The position numbers and the translations under genes are program-made. Below the pieces are notes generated by a model. The model was not told the origin of the DNA and searched no databases. It saw only the letters and a list, made by a program, of their open reading frames with translations. This document shows positions 1-7,160 of a DNA stretch of 45,602 nucleotides, piece after piece (the first letter of the stretch is position 1; the number at the start of each line of letters is the position of its first letter). Source of the DNA: a virus; IMG/VR virus record IMGVR_UViG_3300036945_000747, positions 1 to 45,602 of that record, one strand, 5' to 3'.

Positions 1-55
1 AGTCTTTCAACACCTCGGTCTAGTTTGACATCAAGGAGACTCCCTAGCTTGATAA

Positions 56-316
56 TCAATGACTTGCACAAGCCGATTGGCCTGACTTACGATCAAAACA
101 CCCGCAATAATCATCTTGCTCTAAACGTGGCCAGTTCGTCACCCATTCGTATATGGCCGGGAATGAGTCTCGATAGCTTATGGATGGCACACGCTGCATC
201 GTTGGCGGATTGCGACGGCACTCGCCATAAATAAACTCCTCCTTGCCGTTGACGTAAGGGACATAGTGCCGACACTTTGCGCAAGTCGGCTCGCATTCAG
301 TTTGATTTTGATTCAT
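56..316 (-). CDS. small Cys-rich phage protein, unknown function
   Basis: An 86-residue protein with a C-x2-C pair near residue 12, further Cys in a GEC context and a C-x-C close to the end (DDYCGCF), so a zinc-binding fold is plausible. The conserved-looking Trp/Pro and Asp-Tyr-Cys-Gly stretch resembles small Cys-rich early phage proteins, but I do not recognise a named family. An AAGGA sits about 11 nt before the ATG. It is the last gene of a leftward series (2179 to 56) in the left branch of the window. Function not assignable. Confidence 0.6.
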   Translation of the reverse strand: MNQNQTECEPTCAKCRHYVPYVNGKEEFIYGECRRNPPTMQRVPSISYRDSFPAIYEWVTNWPRLEQDDYCGCFDRKSGQSACASH

Positions 317-378
317 AATTTTTATCCTTGACCTAACGGCTCATGCCCTCCTTAAAATAAAGACGCGGGTTGATGCGC

Positions 379-858
379 TTACGACTGCAGCCTTTCCCGA
401 ATGGCCTTAGCTTGATTCACCATTTCCTCATGCTTTAAGGCCATTGGCTTGGTCAGCTCAATTCCTCTCTCAAGCTTGTCCAATTCCCATGTTTCAATAT
501 ACGGATTCATCTTTCGCAACCACATCATAAAGGACGTGTGAATGCCCTCGATGGTCACGATGGCCTTGGACTTGTCAGGCGGGTTTAGCCCTGGTGGCCG
601 CTCCTTGGACTCGATGCCTAAATCAAGCTCCATCTGTGCCTCTGACTCTGCCACGAAGTCTAGGCCATACGCTGCCACGCCGTAGTCACGGGATGCCTTG
701 TGCCACTTGGCGCATTGCTTGCGCATGTAGGTCAGCTTTCTGTGAGCCGTTACCCATGCGAGTTGATCGGTGCCGTCCTTGTATTCAATCATGCCGTGCT
801 CGTTTAGCCTGACAGGATCGGATTCGAGGATCATTACTGTGTTTTCGGTGATTTCCAT
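379..858 (-). CDS. hypothetical phage protein, 159 aa
   Basis: An acidic, Trp- and Lys-containing soluble protein of 159 residues with no signal peptide or membrane segment. It lies 62 nt upstream of the Cys-rich gene and 30 nt downstream of the 96-residue gene, so probably in one leftward operon. The start codon is directly preceded by TTAACACA, the same CA-rich leader seen before 16629 and 15080, with no Shine-Dalgarno sequence. The centre (GFxxxWLRKMNPYIE-like) could be helical. I do not recognise the family. Confidence 0.6.
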   Translation of the reverse strand: MEITENTVMILESDPVRLNEHGMIEYKDGTDQLAWVTAHRKLTYMRKQCAKWHKASRDYGVAAYGLDFVAESEAQMELDLGIESKERPPGLNPPDKSKAIVTIEGIHTSFMMWLRKMNPYIETWELDKLERGIELTKPMALKHEEMVNQAKAIRERLQS

Positions 859-888
859 AATGTGTTAATTTAAAGCTTCTTCCTTCCC

Positions 889-1179
889 TTATTCGTCAAC
901 GCAAACCCTTCGAAGTTTTTCAACCCACGGCACAAGAAATTCGTCCACCTGTTCTGGTGTCGCCTCGGCCCATGTCCCGTGCATTGCGTTTACGCGAATG
1001 ATTGCGACAAGTTCTCCAGCCATGGTTATGGCCTCATCACGCTGGCGCTCAAGCAATTCAACGCCGTTCTTGGCGCTTTCCATAAACGCTCGAAAATGAT
1101 CCCCATCCGTTTCTGGGTGATTTGCTAGCCGTATTTGAGAAAAGATCACGTCCGTTTTGGGAGTGTTGTGTGTGATCAT
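889..1179 (-). CDS. hypothetical early phage protein, 96 aa
   Basis: A 96-residue, mostly helical, charged protein. It carries a central LLERQRDEAI-type amphipathic helix and a C-terminal LVPWVEKLRRV helix. It starts only 5 nt after the stop of the helix-turn-helix gene (1185-1787), so the two are probably co-transcribed and translationally coupled. The composition is typical of small phage early-region proteins. No catalytic motif is visible and the function is unknown. Confidence 0.55.
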   Translation of the reverse strand: MITHNTPKTDVIFSQIRLANHPETDGDHFRAFMESAKNGVELLERQRDEAITMAGELVAIIRVNAMHGTWAEATPEQVDEFLVPWVEKLRRVCVDE

Positions 1180-1184
1180 GCCCT

Positions 1185-1787
1185 TTAGACCTCCGTGATC
1201 GACTTAACCTCCAGCCCCTCGTCAGTCGCCTGCTTTCGCGCAAGATCCTCGGTTTTGGCCTGAAAAATAAATCGCCTCTTGTCTGTCGTAATGATAATGT
1301 AGGATTTCATGTCTGTTTTGAAGATTTTAGCCTTTGCCGCCTGCTTGGCCGCTGTAAATGGATCGGTGGCTTTTTGCCGGAATACCTCGCGTGATTTTTG
1401 GCTTTTCCGGTATTTCAAGCAATCGAAATCCGTTCCAGATCCTGAGAGCAAATCGCGAATCCCGAGCACGTAATACGATACGAGCGCACGGGTGCATCCT
1501 AGCTCGCGTGCAATCTCAGATTGCGACCTGATCCCGTTTAGCTCATTGAGGCCGCTAGCGACTGCCACGGCGTAAATGACTAGCGGGCAGTTGTAAGACT
1601 GGATGATGATGCCGATGGCGCTGGCTAGGCTAATTGACTTGTTTTTCGAAACCTCGGCTTTGATTCTACGCAAAATCAAACGGGCTTTAGCAACCGAGAT
1701 TTCCAATTCATCGGCCAAGATTTCCTCCTGAGAATCCAGCTCAGAAGCCAAATCGACGGTGTAAGAATCTCGTAATCGCTCGCCCAT
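1185..1787 (-). CDS. putative helix-turn-helix DNA-binding protein
   Basis: A 200-residue protein from the ATG at 1787; the open frame extends to 1874 through non-ATG codons but overlaps the next gene. The segment reading IRSQSEIARELGCTRALVSYY has the spacing of a helix-turn-helix, like sigma-factor region 4 or phage transcription regulators, and is preceded by a hydrophobic helical region (VIYAVAVASGL). The C-terminal 60 residues are Lys-rich with a short beta-like stretch (SYIIITTDKRRFIFQA). No sigma region 2 is visible, so regulator is a safer call than sigma factor. The overlap of the longer frame with the 1826-2179 gene favours the shorter start. Confidence 0.5.
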   Translation of the reverse strand: MGERLRDSYTVDLASELDSQEEILADELEISVAKARLILRRIKAEVSKNKSISLASAIGIIIQSYNCPLVIYAVAVASGLNELNGIRSQSEIARELGCTRALVSYYVLGIRDLLSGSGTDFDCLKYRKSQKSREVFRQKATDPFTAAKQAAKAKIFKTDMKSYIIITTDKRRFIFQAKTEDLARKQATDEGLEVKSITEV

Positions 1788-1825
1788 TGCGTTTAATTCA
1801 TTCGAATCGTTTGATTTAAGCAAGG

Positions 1826-2179
1826 TTAAATTTTTGACCCGCACAGAAACCCTCGCAAGTGGTCCATGACCCACGTCCAGCCATGAGACTTGGTTGCCCT
1901 CCCATCCTGTGTGTGCAACGTCACACGGTCAGCCCTGTTGCCAATGCGCACCGTCCAGCGCCTAACTTTGCCAGTGCGGAAATCATGCCATTGAAGGCAT
2001 CCAATCGCATCACCTTGTTTCCGTGGCATGTTCTGAATTTCGATTTCCTCCAATTCTCGAATTCGCTCAGGCATTTCCGCGTCTCGCCGTTCACGGTCGA
2101 TCTTCCAACGGTATAAAGCCCGCTGTCGGTTTCGCTCGCTTAATGCTTTGGCTTTTCGGCGGTTGTAAAATCTCGGCAT
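1826..2179 (-). CDS. basic hypothetical protein, 117 aa
   Basis: Starts at ATG 2179 (MPRFYNRRK...). The longer frame up to 2353 reads through an apparent promoter region and is unlikely to be translated. The first 35 residues are strongly basic, followed by an acidic helix (ERIRELEEIEIQ) and a Trp- and Arg-rich C-terminus, which suggests nucleic-acid binding. It is divergent from the rightward pair starting at 2344, leaving about 160 bp of regulatory DNA between them. No family recognised. Confidence 0.5.
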   Translation of the reverse strand: MPRFYNRRKAKALSERNRQRALYRWKIDRERRDAEMPERIRELEEIEIQNMPRKQGDAIGCLQWHDFRTGKVRRWTVRIGNRADRVTLHTQDGRATKSHGWTWVMDHLRGFLCGSKI

Positions 2180-2343
2180 CTGGTTATTTCTTGGCAAGGT
2201 TGCTATAACTGCTTGTTGAGTGGAGAAAAAGAGCATGTTTCTGAGCCGTGAAAATAATTTAAGATTTTTCTTGCCAAACCCAAGCGGTTGGGTATTGTCC
2301 TTACATCGGCAGGCGATAAAGCCCCGATCAACCACACAATACC
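2180..2343. promoter_or_regulatory. divergent intergenic region with inverted repeat
   Basis: This spacer separates a leftward gene (start 2179) from a rightward gene (start 2344). It contains ACCCAA-GCGG-TTGGGT (2278-2293), a perfect 6-bp-arm inverted repeat. The repeat lies inside the spacer of a weak sigma70-like rightward promoter candidate, TTGCCA (2271-2276) and TATTGT (2293-2298), 16 bp apart. The arrangement would suit a repressor operator. The promoter assignment rests on consensus similarity only. Confidence 0.3.
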
Positions 2344-2628
2344 ATGACAACAAGACCTACTCCAAAGCTCGCCCTCGCTCGCGGCAACAACAACACCATC
2401 GTCCTCAAAGTCCTCCACGCTTATGGCTCCGCCATTGACGAGTTGACCACATCCCTCGGCATCCTCCCTGATGGATTTGCGGACTCCCGCTCGATCATTT
2501 GCAGCAGTCCCCAAGAATTGGATGCTGCTCGCAATCAACTCGCTCCTTATTTCGACGCTCGCGGCGAGTGGGCGATCAAAGATGATTGCCGTCTTGCCGA
2601 TTTCGCAAATCAACTCATTACAAAATAA
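2344..2628 (+). CDS. hypothetical protein, 94 aa, rightward cassette gene 1
   Basis: A 94-residue soluble protein on the opposite strand to its neighbours. It is followed 3 nt later by the 105-residue gene and then by a strong terminator, so the two form a self-contained two-gene cassette. The N-terminus is Thr/Lys/Arg-rich and the rest is alpha-helical with a final helix LADFANQLITK. A short, independently transcribed pair against the direction of a phage operon is typical of a moron or toxin-antitoxin-like insertion, but neither protein shows a recognisable toxin motif. Confidence 0.55.
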   Translation: MTTRPTPKLALARGNNNTIVLKVLHAYGSAIDELTTSLGILPDGFADSRSIICSSPQELDAARNQLAPYFDARGEWAIKDDCRLADFANQLITK

Positions 2629-2631
2629 TAA

Positions 2632-2949
2632 ATGAAAAATAAAGCAGCACAGCAATTGGGTCGCCTTGGCGGCAAAGCCAAGACAGAAGCCAAAGCGTCC
2701 GCAGCCCGCGCCAATGGCGCGGCGGGCGGTCGCCCAGGAATGTATTCCGTTTTGATCCGCCGGGAGTGGGGCGAGGATGAGTATCAGGCCGACAGTCTGT
2801 CCAAGTCCGCCGCCGCCGACATGGCCAAAGGACTTGTGGCCGCTGGCGAGTCCGGTATCTACGTGGAGTTTTTCCGCACATCGGATGGCCAGCGCGGGTA
2901 TCTCAACGCGGATGGGAATCACAACATCAACGGCGAGGACTGGTCCTAA
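2632..2949 (+). CDS. hypothetical protein with Gly/Ala/Lys-rich N-terminus, 105 aa
   Basis: The N-terminal 35 residues are basic and repetitive (GRLGGKAKTEAKASAARANG). This opening is often seen in small bacterial and phage proteins and may be disordered or nucleic-acid binding. The C-terminal part (YSVLIRREWGEDEYQADSL... to NGEDW) looks like a small alpha/beta domain. It ends 19 nt before a clear rho-independent terminator. Function unknown; it is the second gene of the 2344-2949 cassette. Confidence 0.55.
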   Translation: MKNKAAQQLGRLGGKAKTEAKASAARANGAAGGRPGMYSVLIRREWGEDEYQADSLSKSAAADMAKGLVAAGESGIYVEFFRTSDGQRGYLNADGNHNINGEDWS

Positions 2950-2968
2950 CAAAAAGACACTCAACAAG

Positions 2969-3016
2969 GCACGGCAGGACAACCGCCATGAGCGGTCAAG
3001 TCCTCCGTGCTTTTTT
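2969..3016 (+). terminator. rho-independent terminator of the rightward cassette
   Basis: GCACGG/AGGAC on the left pairs with GTCCT/CCGTGC on the right across a one-base bulge, with an inner hairpin ACCGC...GCGGT, followed directly by six T (3011-3016). It closes the 2344-2949 operon just before the convergent gene that ends at 3030. Confidence 0.85.
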
Positions 3017-3029
3017 ACGTCCAGTGCGC

Positions 3030-3476
3030 TCATGTCGGTGCCTGCGTTTTATCGTTCGGCAGAGAAGGGCGCGGGGGGATGTCCATGAAGTATTCGGCAT
3101 CATACCACGCCCAGCCCACGTCATCGCCATGTTCGTTGCATAGCATCCCGCCGTCATCAATGGAGGCAAAGTGCGTTTCGATGTCGCCGCTCGCCAGATA
3201 GACAAGGAAGAGTCGCGTTTCCTCATATCCAGCCCACAGCTTCCAGCGGTGTGACCCGTCTTCCATGTAGGCGATTTCACCAAGTTCCCCAATCGACTTC
3301 CACGGTAGCACGGAGGCTTTCTTTACTGCCGCCTCCGCGTCTTGGAGCGGCACCCATAGATCATCATCGTCCGGGTGGCCTTCAGTCACAAGGTCGCCGC
3401 AGCGTCTAATACAGCCGAACAAGGCGCGGATGGACAATCCGCCTTCTGGGGTTTCTTCTACGGTTTCCGGTGTCAT
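3030..3476 (-). CDS. hypothetical protein, 148 aa
   Basis: Starts at ATG 3476, overlapping the stop of the upstream gene (3473) by 4 bp in an ATGA arrangement. This supports the start over the longer open frame to 3590. The protein is acidic, has a WVPLQDAEAAVKKAS segment and a beta-rich centre (RWKLWAGYEETRLFLVYLASGDIETHFA). There is slight similarity to small phage proteins of the DUF551 kind, too weak to name. It exists only in the left branch: in the circular path the upstream gene is followed by the recombinase gene instead. Confidence 0.55.
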   Translation of the reverse strand: MTPETVEETPEGGLSIRALFGCIRRCGDLVTEGHPDDDDLWVPLQDAEAAVKKASVLPWKSIGELGEIAYMEDGSHRWKLWAGYEETRLFLVYLASGDIETHFASIDDGGMLCNEHGDDVGWAWYDAEYFMDIPPRPSLPNDKTQAPT

Positions 3477-3838
3477 AAAGTCGGTTCCTTCGGTGTGGTT
3501 TTCTCGTCGGCGGATGCCATCGCTTGAGCGTTCTCCGCATTGAATTTTCGTAGATCCAGTATCGCTTCCAGAGTATCCACGGCTGCGCACATTTCATTCC
3601 GCAGTCTTTTTGCCGTCGCCAGATCCAGGCCGTGCCAGCAGTAAGGAGTATCATCGTCTCCAGTCGGAACACGAAGTTCCACGGTGTCTTGCCCAAGGCG
3701 GTATCTAGCCGCAAAAGACGGAGAACCAGCCGTGAGAGCTAACCGCTCATTAGCATCTCTGTCGCAGCCACACTTAGCGCACGCAGATCCGTCATCTATT
3801 GTCGCGGTTGATCCGCAGGTTGGGCATTTATTGATCAT
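3473..3838 (-). CDS. zinc-ribbon phage early protein with branch-dependent C-terminus
   Basis: ATG at 3838 is preceded by AAAGGAAAG, one of the best ribosome-binding sites here. The N-terminus has two C-x2-C pairs (CPTCG and CAKCGC) spaced as a zinc ribbon, followed by a helical domain containing LDLATAKRLRNEMCAAVDTLE. In this copy it ends ...FNAENAQAMAS...PTL at 3473. Positions 3530-3656 of the gene are repeated exactly at 45476-45602. Through that junction the same protein would end FNAENSELSQPKP and be followed 5 nt after its tandem stops by the recombinase start codon. Confidence 0.65.
   Translation of the reverse strand: MINKCPTCGSTATIDDGSACAKCGCDRDANERLALTAGSPSFAARYRLGQDTVELRVPTGDDDTPYCWHGLDLATAKRLRNEMCAAVDTLEAILDLRKFNAENAQAMASADEKTTPKEPTL
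3530..3656. repeat. 127-bp exact direct repeat, internal copy
   Basis: Identical over 127 bp to 45476-45602, the last bases of the window. The match stops at its left edge (C versus T) and at the window end on the right. The length equals a common maximum assembly k-mer, so it is best read as the overlap that closes a circular or circularly permuted molecule rather than as a biological repeat. Confidence 0.9.
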
Positions 3839-4226
3839 TAGCTTTCCTTTCTCGCGGTAGCTCCACATCAGCGTTCTGCTGATCGGAATGGCGGTGCCAG
3901 AATCGGGACCGAAGGCGAGCTTCAGCGCATGAGAACCAGCCTTTTAGCGGTCCATTTTCAGCGAGGTTGCATCCCACTCGGAATTCGCAAGTGCTTGCGT
4001 AGGGGCAGAGTTGGCCAGCGGGGAAGCGACCACTATCATCAAGCCCGCATATAACGAGGCGAGAGTGGTGATGACGATTGGCAGCGCATACCACGCGGCG
4101 AGGGGTTTTCGTGTAGTCGGGCTTCCACTCTGATTCGGAAGAAGCACAACAAATCGTCGCATCCAACCCCTCATCTGTGGGTTGTTCGGCGGTGTCTGGC
4201 TTCGGTAATGGTTCTTGGTTTTGCAT
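3828..4226 (-). CDS. hypothetical Cys/His-rich protein, 132 aa
   Basis: A 132-residue protein with an acidic N-terminus and a central VVCAANRHHHSRLVICG stretch that resembles the opening of a widespread small phage protein (VCAAxR...GLxICG). After that the resemblance fades, and the Cys-rich remainder (CPYASTCEFRVGC) could bind zinc. The last 11 bp overlap the next gene start (3838). It starts 4 nt after the stop of the gene at 4231. Another minus-strand frame is open for 76 codons here (3944-4174), so an old frameshift cannot be excluded. Confidence 0.45.
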   Translation of the reverse strand: MQNQEPLPKPDTAEQPTDEGLDATICCASSESEWKPDYTKTPRRVVCAANRHHHSRLVICGLDDSGRFPAGQLCPYASTCEFRVGCNLAENGPLKGWFSCAEARLRSRFWHRHSDQQNADVELPRERKANDQ

Positions 4227-4230
4227 AGAT

Positions 4231-4749
4231 TTATGGCTTTGATTCGGGGTGGATGGACTCAGCGTTAGGTGTTGGCTTTTTCCGCTTCTGAATGCGTGGA
4301 CGGACGGTCAAGCCGAGAGCTTTGAAGCTGTCCAGAATCGCCTCTCGACGGTCGATGGCGGACTGCGCGTCGGATGTCCGCAGTCGGATGGCGATGCGCT
4401 TTCCTACGACCTTCTTGCCGATGTCGATCGTGAGTCTGAGCACCCAGCGCCGCTTGCTCGCGTCCCATGTCAGATTGTGGAGTCGATCCATTTCGCAAAG
4501 TGACCGCTTGGACGGCGGGGCGACACTAACGGCCGCCAGCACATCCCGCTGACGTCCCTCACACGGGACGGATTTACCCGCGATCCACGATTCAACAGTG
4601 CGTTGCGGTATGCGGGAAATTTGGACGATTTCAGCGACTGTAAATTTCCCTGAAATCCTAATACCCTCAAGGGTTTCAGCAAAGGAAATTTCTTTTTCTG
4701 ACGGTTTGAAAAATCCGCAACCCGCAGCATTTTGGGCGTTTTTTCTCAT
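4231..4749 (-). CDS. HTH protein with integrase arm-like C-terminal domain
   Basis: A 172-residue protein in two parts. Residues 30-75 ([30 protein letters not shown]) form a helix-turn-helix of the XRE/excisionase kind. Residues 85-160 ([16 protein letters not shown]...[28 protein letters not shown]) look like the AP2/arm-binding N-terminal domain of tyrosine integrases, a three-strand sheet followed by a helix. The basic tail ends in KRKK. It starts 3 nt after the ssb stop. It may be a DNA-binding regulator or recombination accessory factor; this is inference from domain appearance. Confidence 0.5.
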   Translation of the reverse strand: MRKNAQNAAGCGFFKPSEKEISFAETLEGIRISGKFTVAEIVQISRIPQRTVESWIAGKSVPCEGRQRDVLAAVSVAPPSKRSLCEMDRLHNLTWDASKRRWVLRLTIDIGKKVVGKRIAIRLRTSDAQSAIDRREAILDSFKALGLTVRPRIQKRKKPTPNAESIHPESKP

Positions 4750-4752
4750 GGG

Positions 4753-5178
4753 TCAGAATGGTAGGTCCTCATCTTCATCGTAATTTGTCGCTGGAACGGC
4801 CGGTGCCGGAGGCATGCCCGGCGATGCGCGGCGGTCTTGCGGCAAATCTTGAGCGCGTGACGTGCCTTCGCGCCTCGGCTCGTAAAGGTCCAAATTCTCG
4901 CAAGTGACTTTGGTTTTCCGCTGCTTCTTGCCATCCTTGTCTTCCCATTCTTCTTGGGAAAGCCGTCCGCTGATGCCGATCCGGTCGCCTTTCTGGACCG
5001 CCTTCTTCGCCAGATCGGCGGTCGCTCCCCAGAGAGTGACGCCAATCCACGCGGTCTTTTTGTTTTCACCCCAACCGTCATCCACGGCCAAGGTCAGCTG
5101 AGCGACAGCCTTGCCGCTGGGGGTGTATCTAAGATCGACTTCGCCGCCAACGCGGCCCGTTATGTTTACTGAGTTCAT
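4753..5178 (-). CDS. ssb: single-stranded DNA-binding protein
   Basis: A 141-residue SSB with the OB-fold opening MNSVNITGRVGGEVDLRYTPSGKAVAQLTLAVDD and KTAWIGVTLWG. This is followed by a Pro/Arg linker and the acidic C-terminal tip DEDEDLPF, which in bacterial SSBs recruits replication and repair partners. It coats ssDNA during phage replication and recombination. Length is slightly short for the family but complete. It lies directly after the helicase loader gene in the replication block. Confidence 0.92.
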   Translation of the reverse strand: MNSVNITGRVGGEVDLRYTPSGKAVAQLTLAVDDGWGENKKTAWIGVTLWGATADLAKKAVQKGDRIGISGRLSQEEWEDKDGKKQRKTKVTCENLDLYEPRREGTSRAQDLPQDRRASPGMPPAPAVPATNYDEDEDLPF

Positions 5179-5198
5179 GGTGATTTTTTGGGTTCTGT

Positions 5199-5870
5199 TC
5201 AGCGCGTTTTGACCTTTAATGCGTTGTGAATGCGATAGGATGGTCCGTCGATTTCGAGGATTCCGCCTGTTTCCGTCAGTCGGGAGATGATTGAATCGCC
5301 CAAGCAGTCCACCAGCGCGGCCTCGGTCAGGTTGGCGATGACGATGGTTGGAGCCATCGCCCCGTAGCGGCGGTCAAGGATGTGGGTCAGGATCCTGTCT
5401 TCCCACGCCGAGTTCCCACGCTCCTGGACTTCATCGAGGATCAGAAGTTGCGTCTTCGCCATTTCTGAAACGATGTCATCCTCGGATTCCTTGGACGCCT
5501 TGCCGAAGCTGGCCCGGATTCTCAGGAAGAGGCCCATCGCGGTGGTGTAGTTGCCCTTATCCGGCGAGTAGTTCCGCATCGCCTCTGCCGCGAATCGGGT
5601 TTTCCCGGTGCCTCTTGGGCCGATCAGAGCGACGATTCCGCCGTCCTCGGATTTCTGCATGATCTTCGCGAAATGCCCCATCCATATCGGGTCCAGCTGA
5701 GGGCGCTGCCACTCAGCTCGGTAGCGTTTAGGGACGTTCGTCCGAGGGGAAATTTCCCTCGCAGCAAATGCGGTTCCCCGGATCTGCTCGGGAGCTTCCG
5801 GCGCTGCTGCAATCAAGGCTGCCAGGCCTCCAATCGTGGATGATACGTGTTCTTGTGTTGTTGTGTTCAT
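5199..5870 (-). CDS. AAA+ ATPase, DnaC-like helicase loader
   Basis: A 223-residue protein with Walker A GPRGTGKT (residues 84-91) and Walker B LLILDE (142-147), then a sensor-like IVIANLTEAAL. It matches the size and layout of phage and bacterial DnaC/IstB-type loaders, which place the replicative helicase on origin DNA. No DnaB-type helicase is encoded here, so it probably recruits the host helicase. Its ATG overlaps the stop of the upstream replication protein by 4 bp (5867-5870). Confidence 0.8.
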   Translation of the reverse strand: MNTTTQEHVSSTIGGLAALIAAAPEAPEQIRGTAFAAREISPRTNVPKRYRAEWQRPQLDPIWMGHFAKIMQKSEDGGIVALIGPRGTGKTRFAAEAMRNYSPDKGNYTTAMGLFLRIRASFGKASKESEDDIVSEMAKTQLLILDEVQERGNSAWEDRILTHILDRRYGAMAPTIVIANLTEAALVDCLGDSIISRLTETGGILEIDGPSYRIHNALKVKTR

Positions 5871-6610
5871 AGTCTTGGGAGTGTGATTTTTGGTTCAGGG
5901 TATTCGGTGGCCGCCTTCGTCTGGCGGTGCTCCGGTTTGGTGCCAGGCTTGGCTTTCTCGTTCTCATTCCACAGCGACGCGTAACGCCTCAGGGCCGCCC
6001 GCCAGTCGGCGATTGAATGGCCGTGCTTCGTAATCCATCCAGCGGCCTGCTGCGTGTCGTGGAATGCCACAGCACAGACCTCGCTGATCGGGATCGGCGC
6101 TGAGGCGGCATAGGCTTTCGCCTGCTCGACGGTCGGGATCTCATGCGCCCGCCCGCTTTGAGTGATGCTTACTTCTAATTCTCCTTCCTTTCCCTTCTCC
6201 TTCCTTTCTCCTTCCGCTTTCGCAGAATTAACCAACGTTGGTTTTTCGTAGGTTTCCGTTTGGGTTTCGACGTTGGTTTTTTTAGGACGCCCGCCTTTCG
6301 CTCCGTTGGTTTTCGCGCGCTCGCGTTTCTGTTGGACTTCATCCTCTTTCTCGACCGGGTATCCCCAGACAATCAGATCGTTCCCTTCCCACGCCCAGAG
6401 GTCGCATTGACGCATCGCCTCCTTCTTCGTGACGCGGACAAGCTGCTGCCACTTACGATCACCCCAGTCGCTGCAATCCACAATAATTCCGCCATTCTCC
6501 TGGCCGATGCAGTAGCGCAGTAGGCAGAGCCAAGTCGCACGATCAACGGGTTCAGATCCGAGAAAGTTTTCAGAGTCCAGTGTTTGAATATTCAGATTGA
6601 GCCAGTTCAT
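5867..6610 (-). CDS. replication initiator-like protein
   Basis: Start chosen at ATG 6610 (MNWLNLNIQTLDSENF), giving 247 residues; eight further residues are possible from 6634 but would overlap the DUF1064 gene. The N-terminal half looks like a winged helix (ATWLCLLRYCI... MRQCDLWAWEGNDLIVWGYP), followed by a basic KTNGAKGGRPKKTN linker of the kind seen in phage replication proteins. The C-terminal half (IPTVEQAKAYAASAPIPISEVCAVAFHDTQQAAGWITKHGHSIADWRAALRRYA, described by its W-x-x-ALRRY helix) recalls DnaT/DnaD-like and lambda O-type proteins. Its coupling to a helicase loader supports an origin-binding role. Confidence 0.7.
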   Translation of the reverse strand: MNWLNLNIQTLDSENFLGSEPVDRATWLCLLRYCIGQENGGIIVDCSDWGDRKWQQLVRVTKKEAMRQCDLWAWEGNDLIVWGYPVEKEDEVQQKRERAKTNGAKGGRPKKTNVETQTETYEKPTLVNSAKAEGERKEKGKEGELEVSITQSGRAHEIPTVEQAKAYAASAPIPISEVCAVAFHDTQQAAGWITKHGHSIADWRAALRRYASLWNENEKAKPGTKPEHRQTKAATEYPEPKITLPRL

Positions 6611-6612
6611 GA

Positions 6613-6963
6613 TTAGAATTCTTCCACGGCCCATCCGCCGCCGTCTTTTTTGGGTTTCACCTTCACGGCGATGAACCGGAATGGGTAGAGGTCCGCCGCG
6701 ATCTTGATCTTTGCCCTCGCATCATCCTGCCAGAAGCCTTTGACCTCGTGCATTTCCAGCTCTCCGCTGGCCATCATCACCGCGAAATCCGGGCTGTAGA
6801 ACGTGTTATCGGCGAGCCTGAGCTTTACCCCCTCAAACTTGAACCACGCGATCTCGCCAGAATGTTGGAGAAGCTTCAGTCTTTCGGCATAGGCCTGCTC
6901 AGTCTTGTTCATCTGCCCGGTCTTGAGGCGGCCGAGTGCGAAGTTCCGACGCTGCGCACTCAT
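6613..6963 (-). CDS. DUF1064 family phage nuclease-like protein
   Basis: A 116-residue protein with the DUF1064 pattern: Tyr/Leu-rich helix, GEIAWFKFEGVKLRLADNTFYSPDF, then EMHEVKGFWQDDARAKIKIAADLYPFRFIAV in consecutive short pieces. The Asp in SPDF and the E-x-K in HEVKG fit a PD-(D/E)XK nuclease site, so it may resolve or trim replication and recombination intermediates, as related phage proteins are predicted to do. It is coupled by a 4-bp overlap to the gene upstream. Catalytic activity is inferred from the motif, not shown. Confidence 0.75.
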   Translation of the reverse strand: MSAQRRNFALGRLKTGQMNKTEQAYAERLKLLQHSGEIAWFKFEGVKLRLADNTFYSPDFAVMMASGELEMHEVKGFWQDDARAKIKIAADLYPFRFIAVKVKPKKDGGGWAVEEF

Positions 6964-7160
6964 TTCCCAACCTCCTTCAACTTCCGTCGGATCGTCAGCG
7001 CTCGGTTCAATTCTTTAAGGTGGGCTGGATTTTGATTTGGCGCGAATGTCAGGTTAGAGATCGCCGAGCTCACATGTTTTTCGGCAGCTAGCTGGCGACG
7101 AAGCAGGTAGATGGTTTGCTTCATTTTGGCGTGAACCACCTTGTGCCGACCGATTGTCAT
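6960..7160 (-). CDS. small helical protein, 66 aa
   Basis: A basic, helical 66-residue protein (LLRRQLAAEKHVSSAISNLTF). It overlaps both neighbours by 4 bp (ATGA at 7157-7160 and 6960-6963), strong evidence that it is translated as part of the operon. No motif recognised. It may be an accessory factor to the methylase upstream or the nuclease downstream, but the sequence does not tell. Confidence 0.55.
   Translation of the reverse strand: MTIGRHKVVHAKMKQTIYLLRRQLAAEKHVSSAISNLTFAPNQNPAHLKELNRALTIRRKLKEVGK

Noticed and set aside
2203-3033. 276-codon minus-strand frame across the rightward cassette
   Set aside because: It spans the terminator and two better-supported plus-strand genes, and its translation is Ala/Leu/Gly-rich without motifs.
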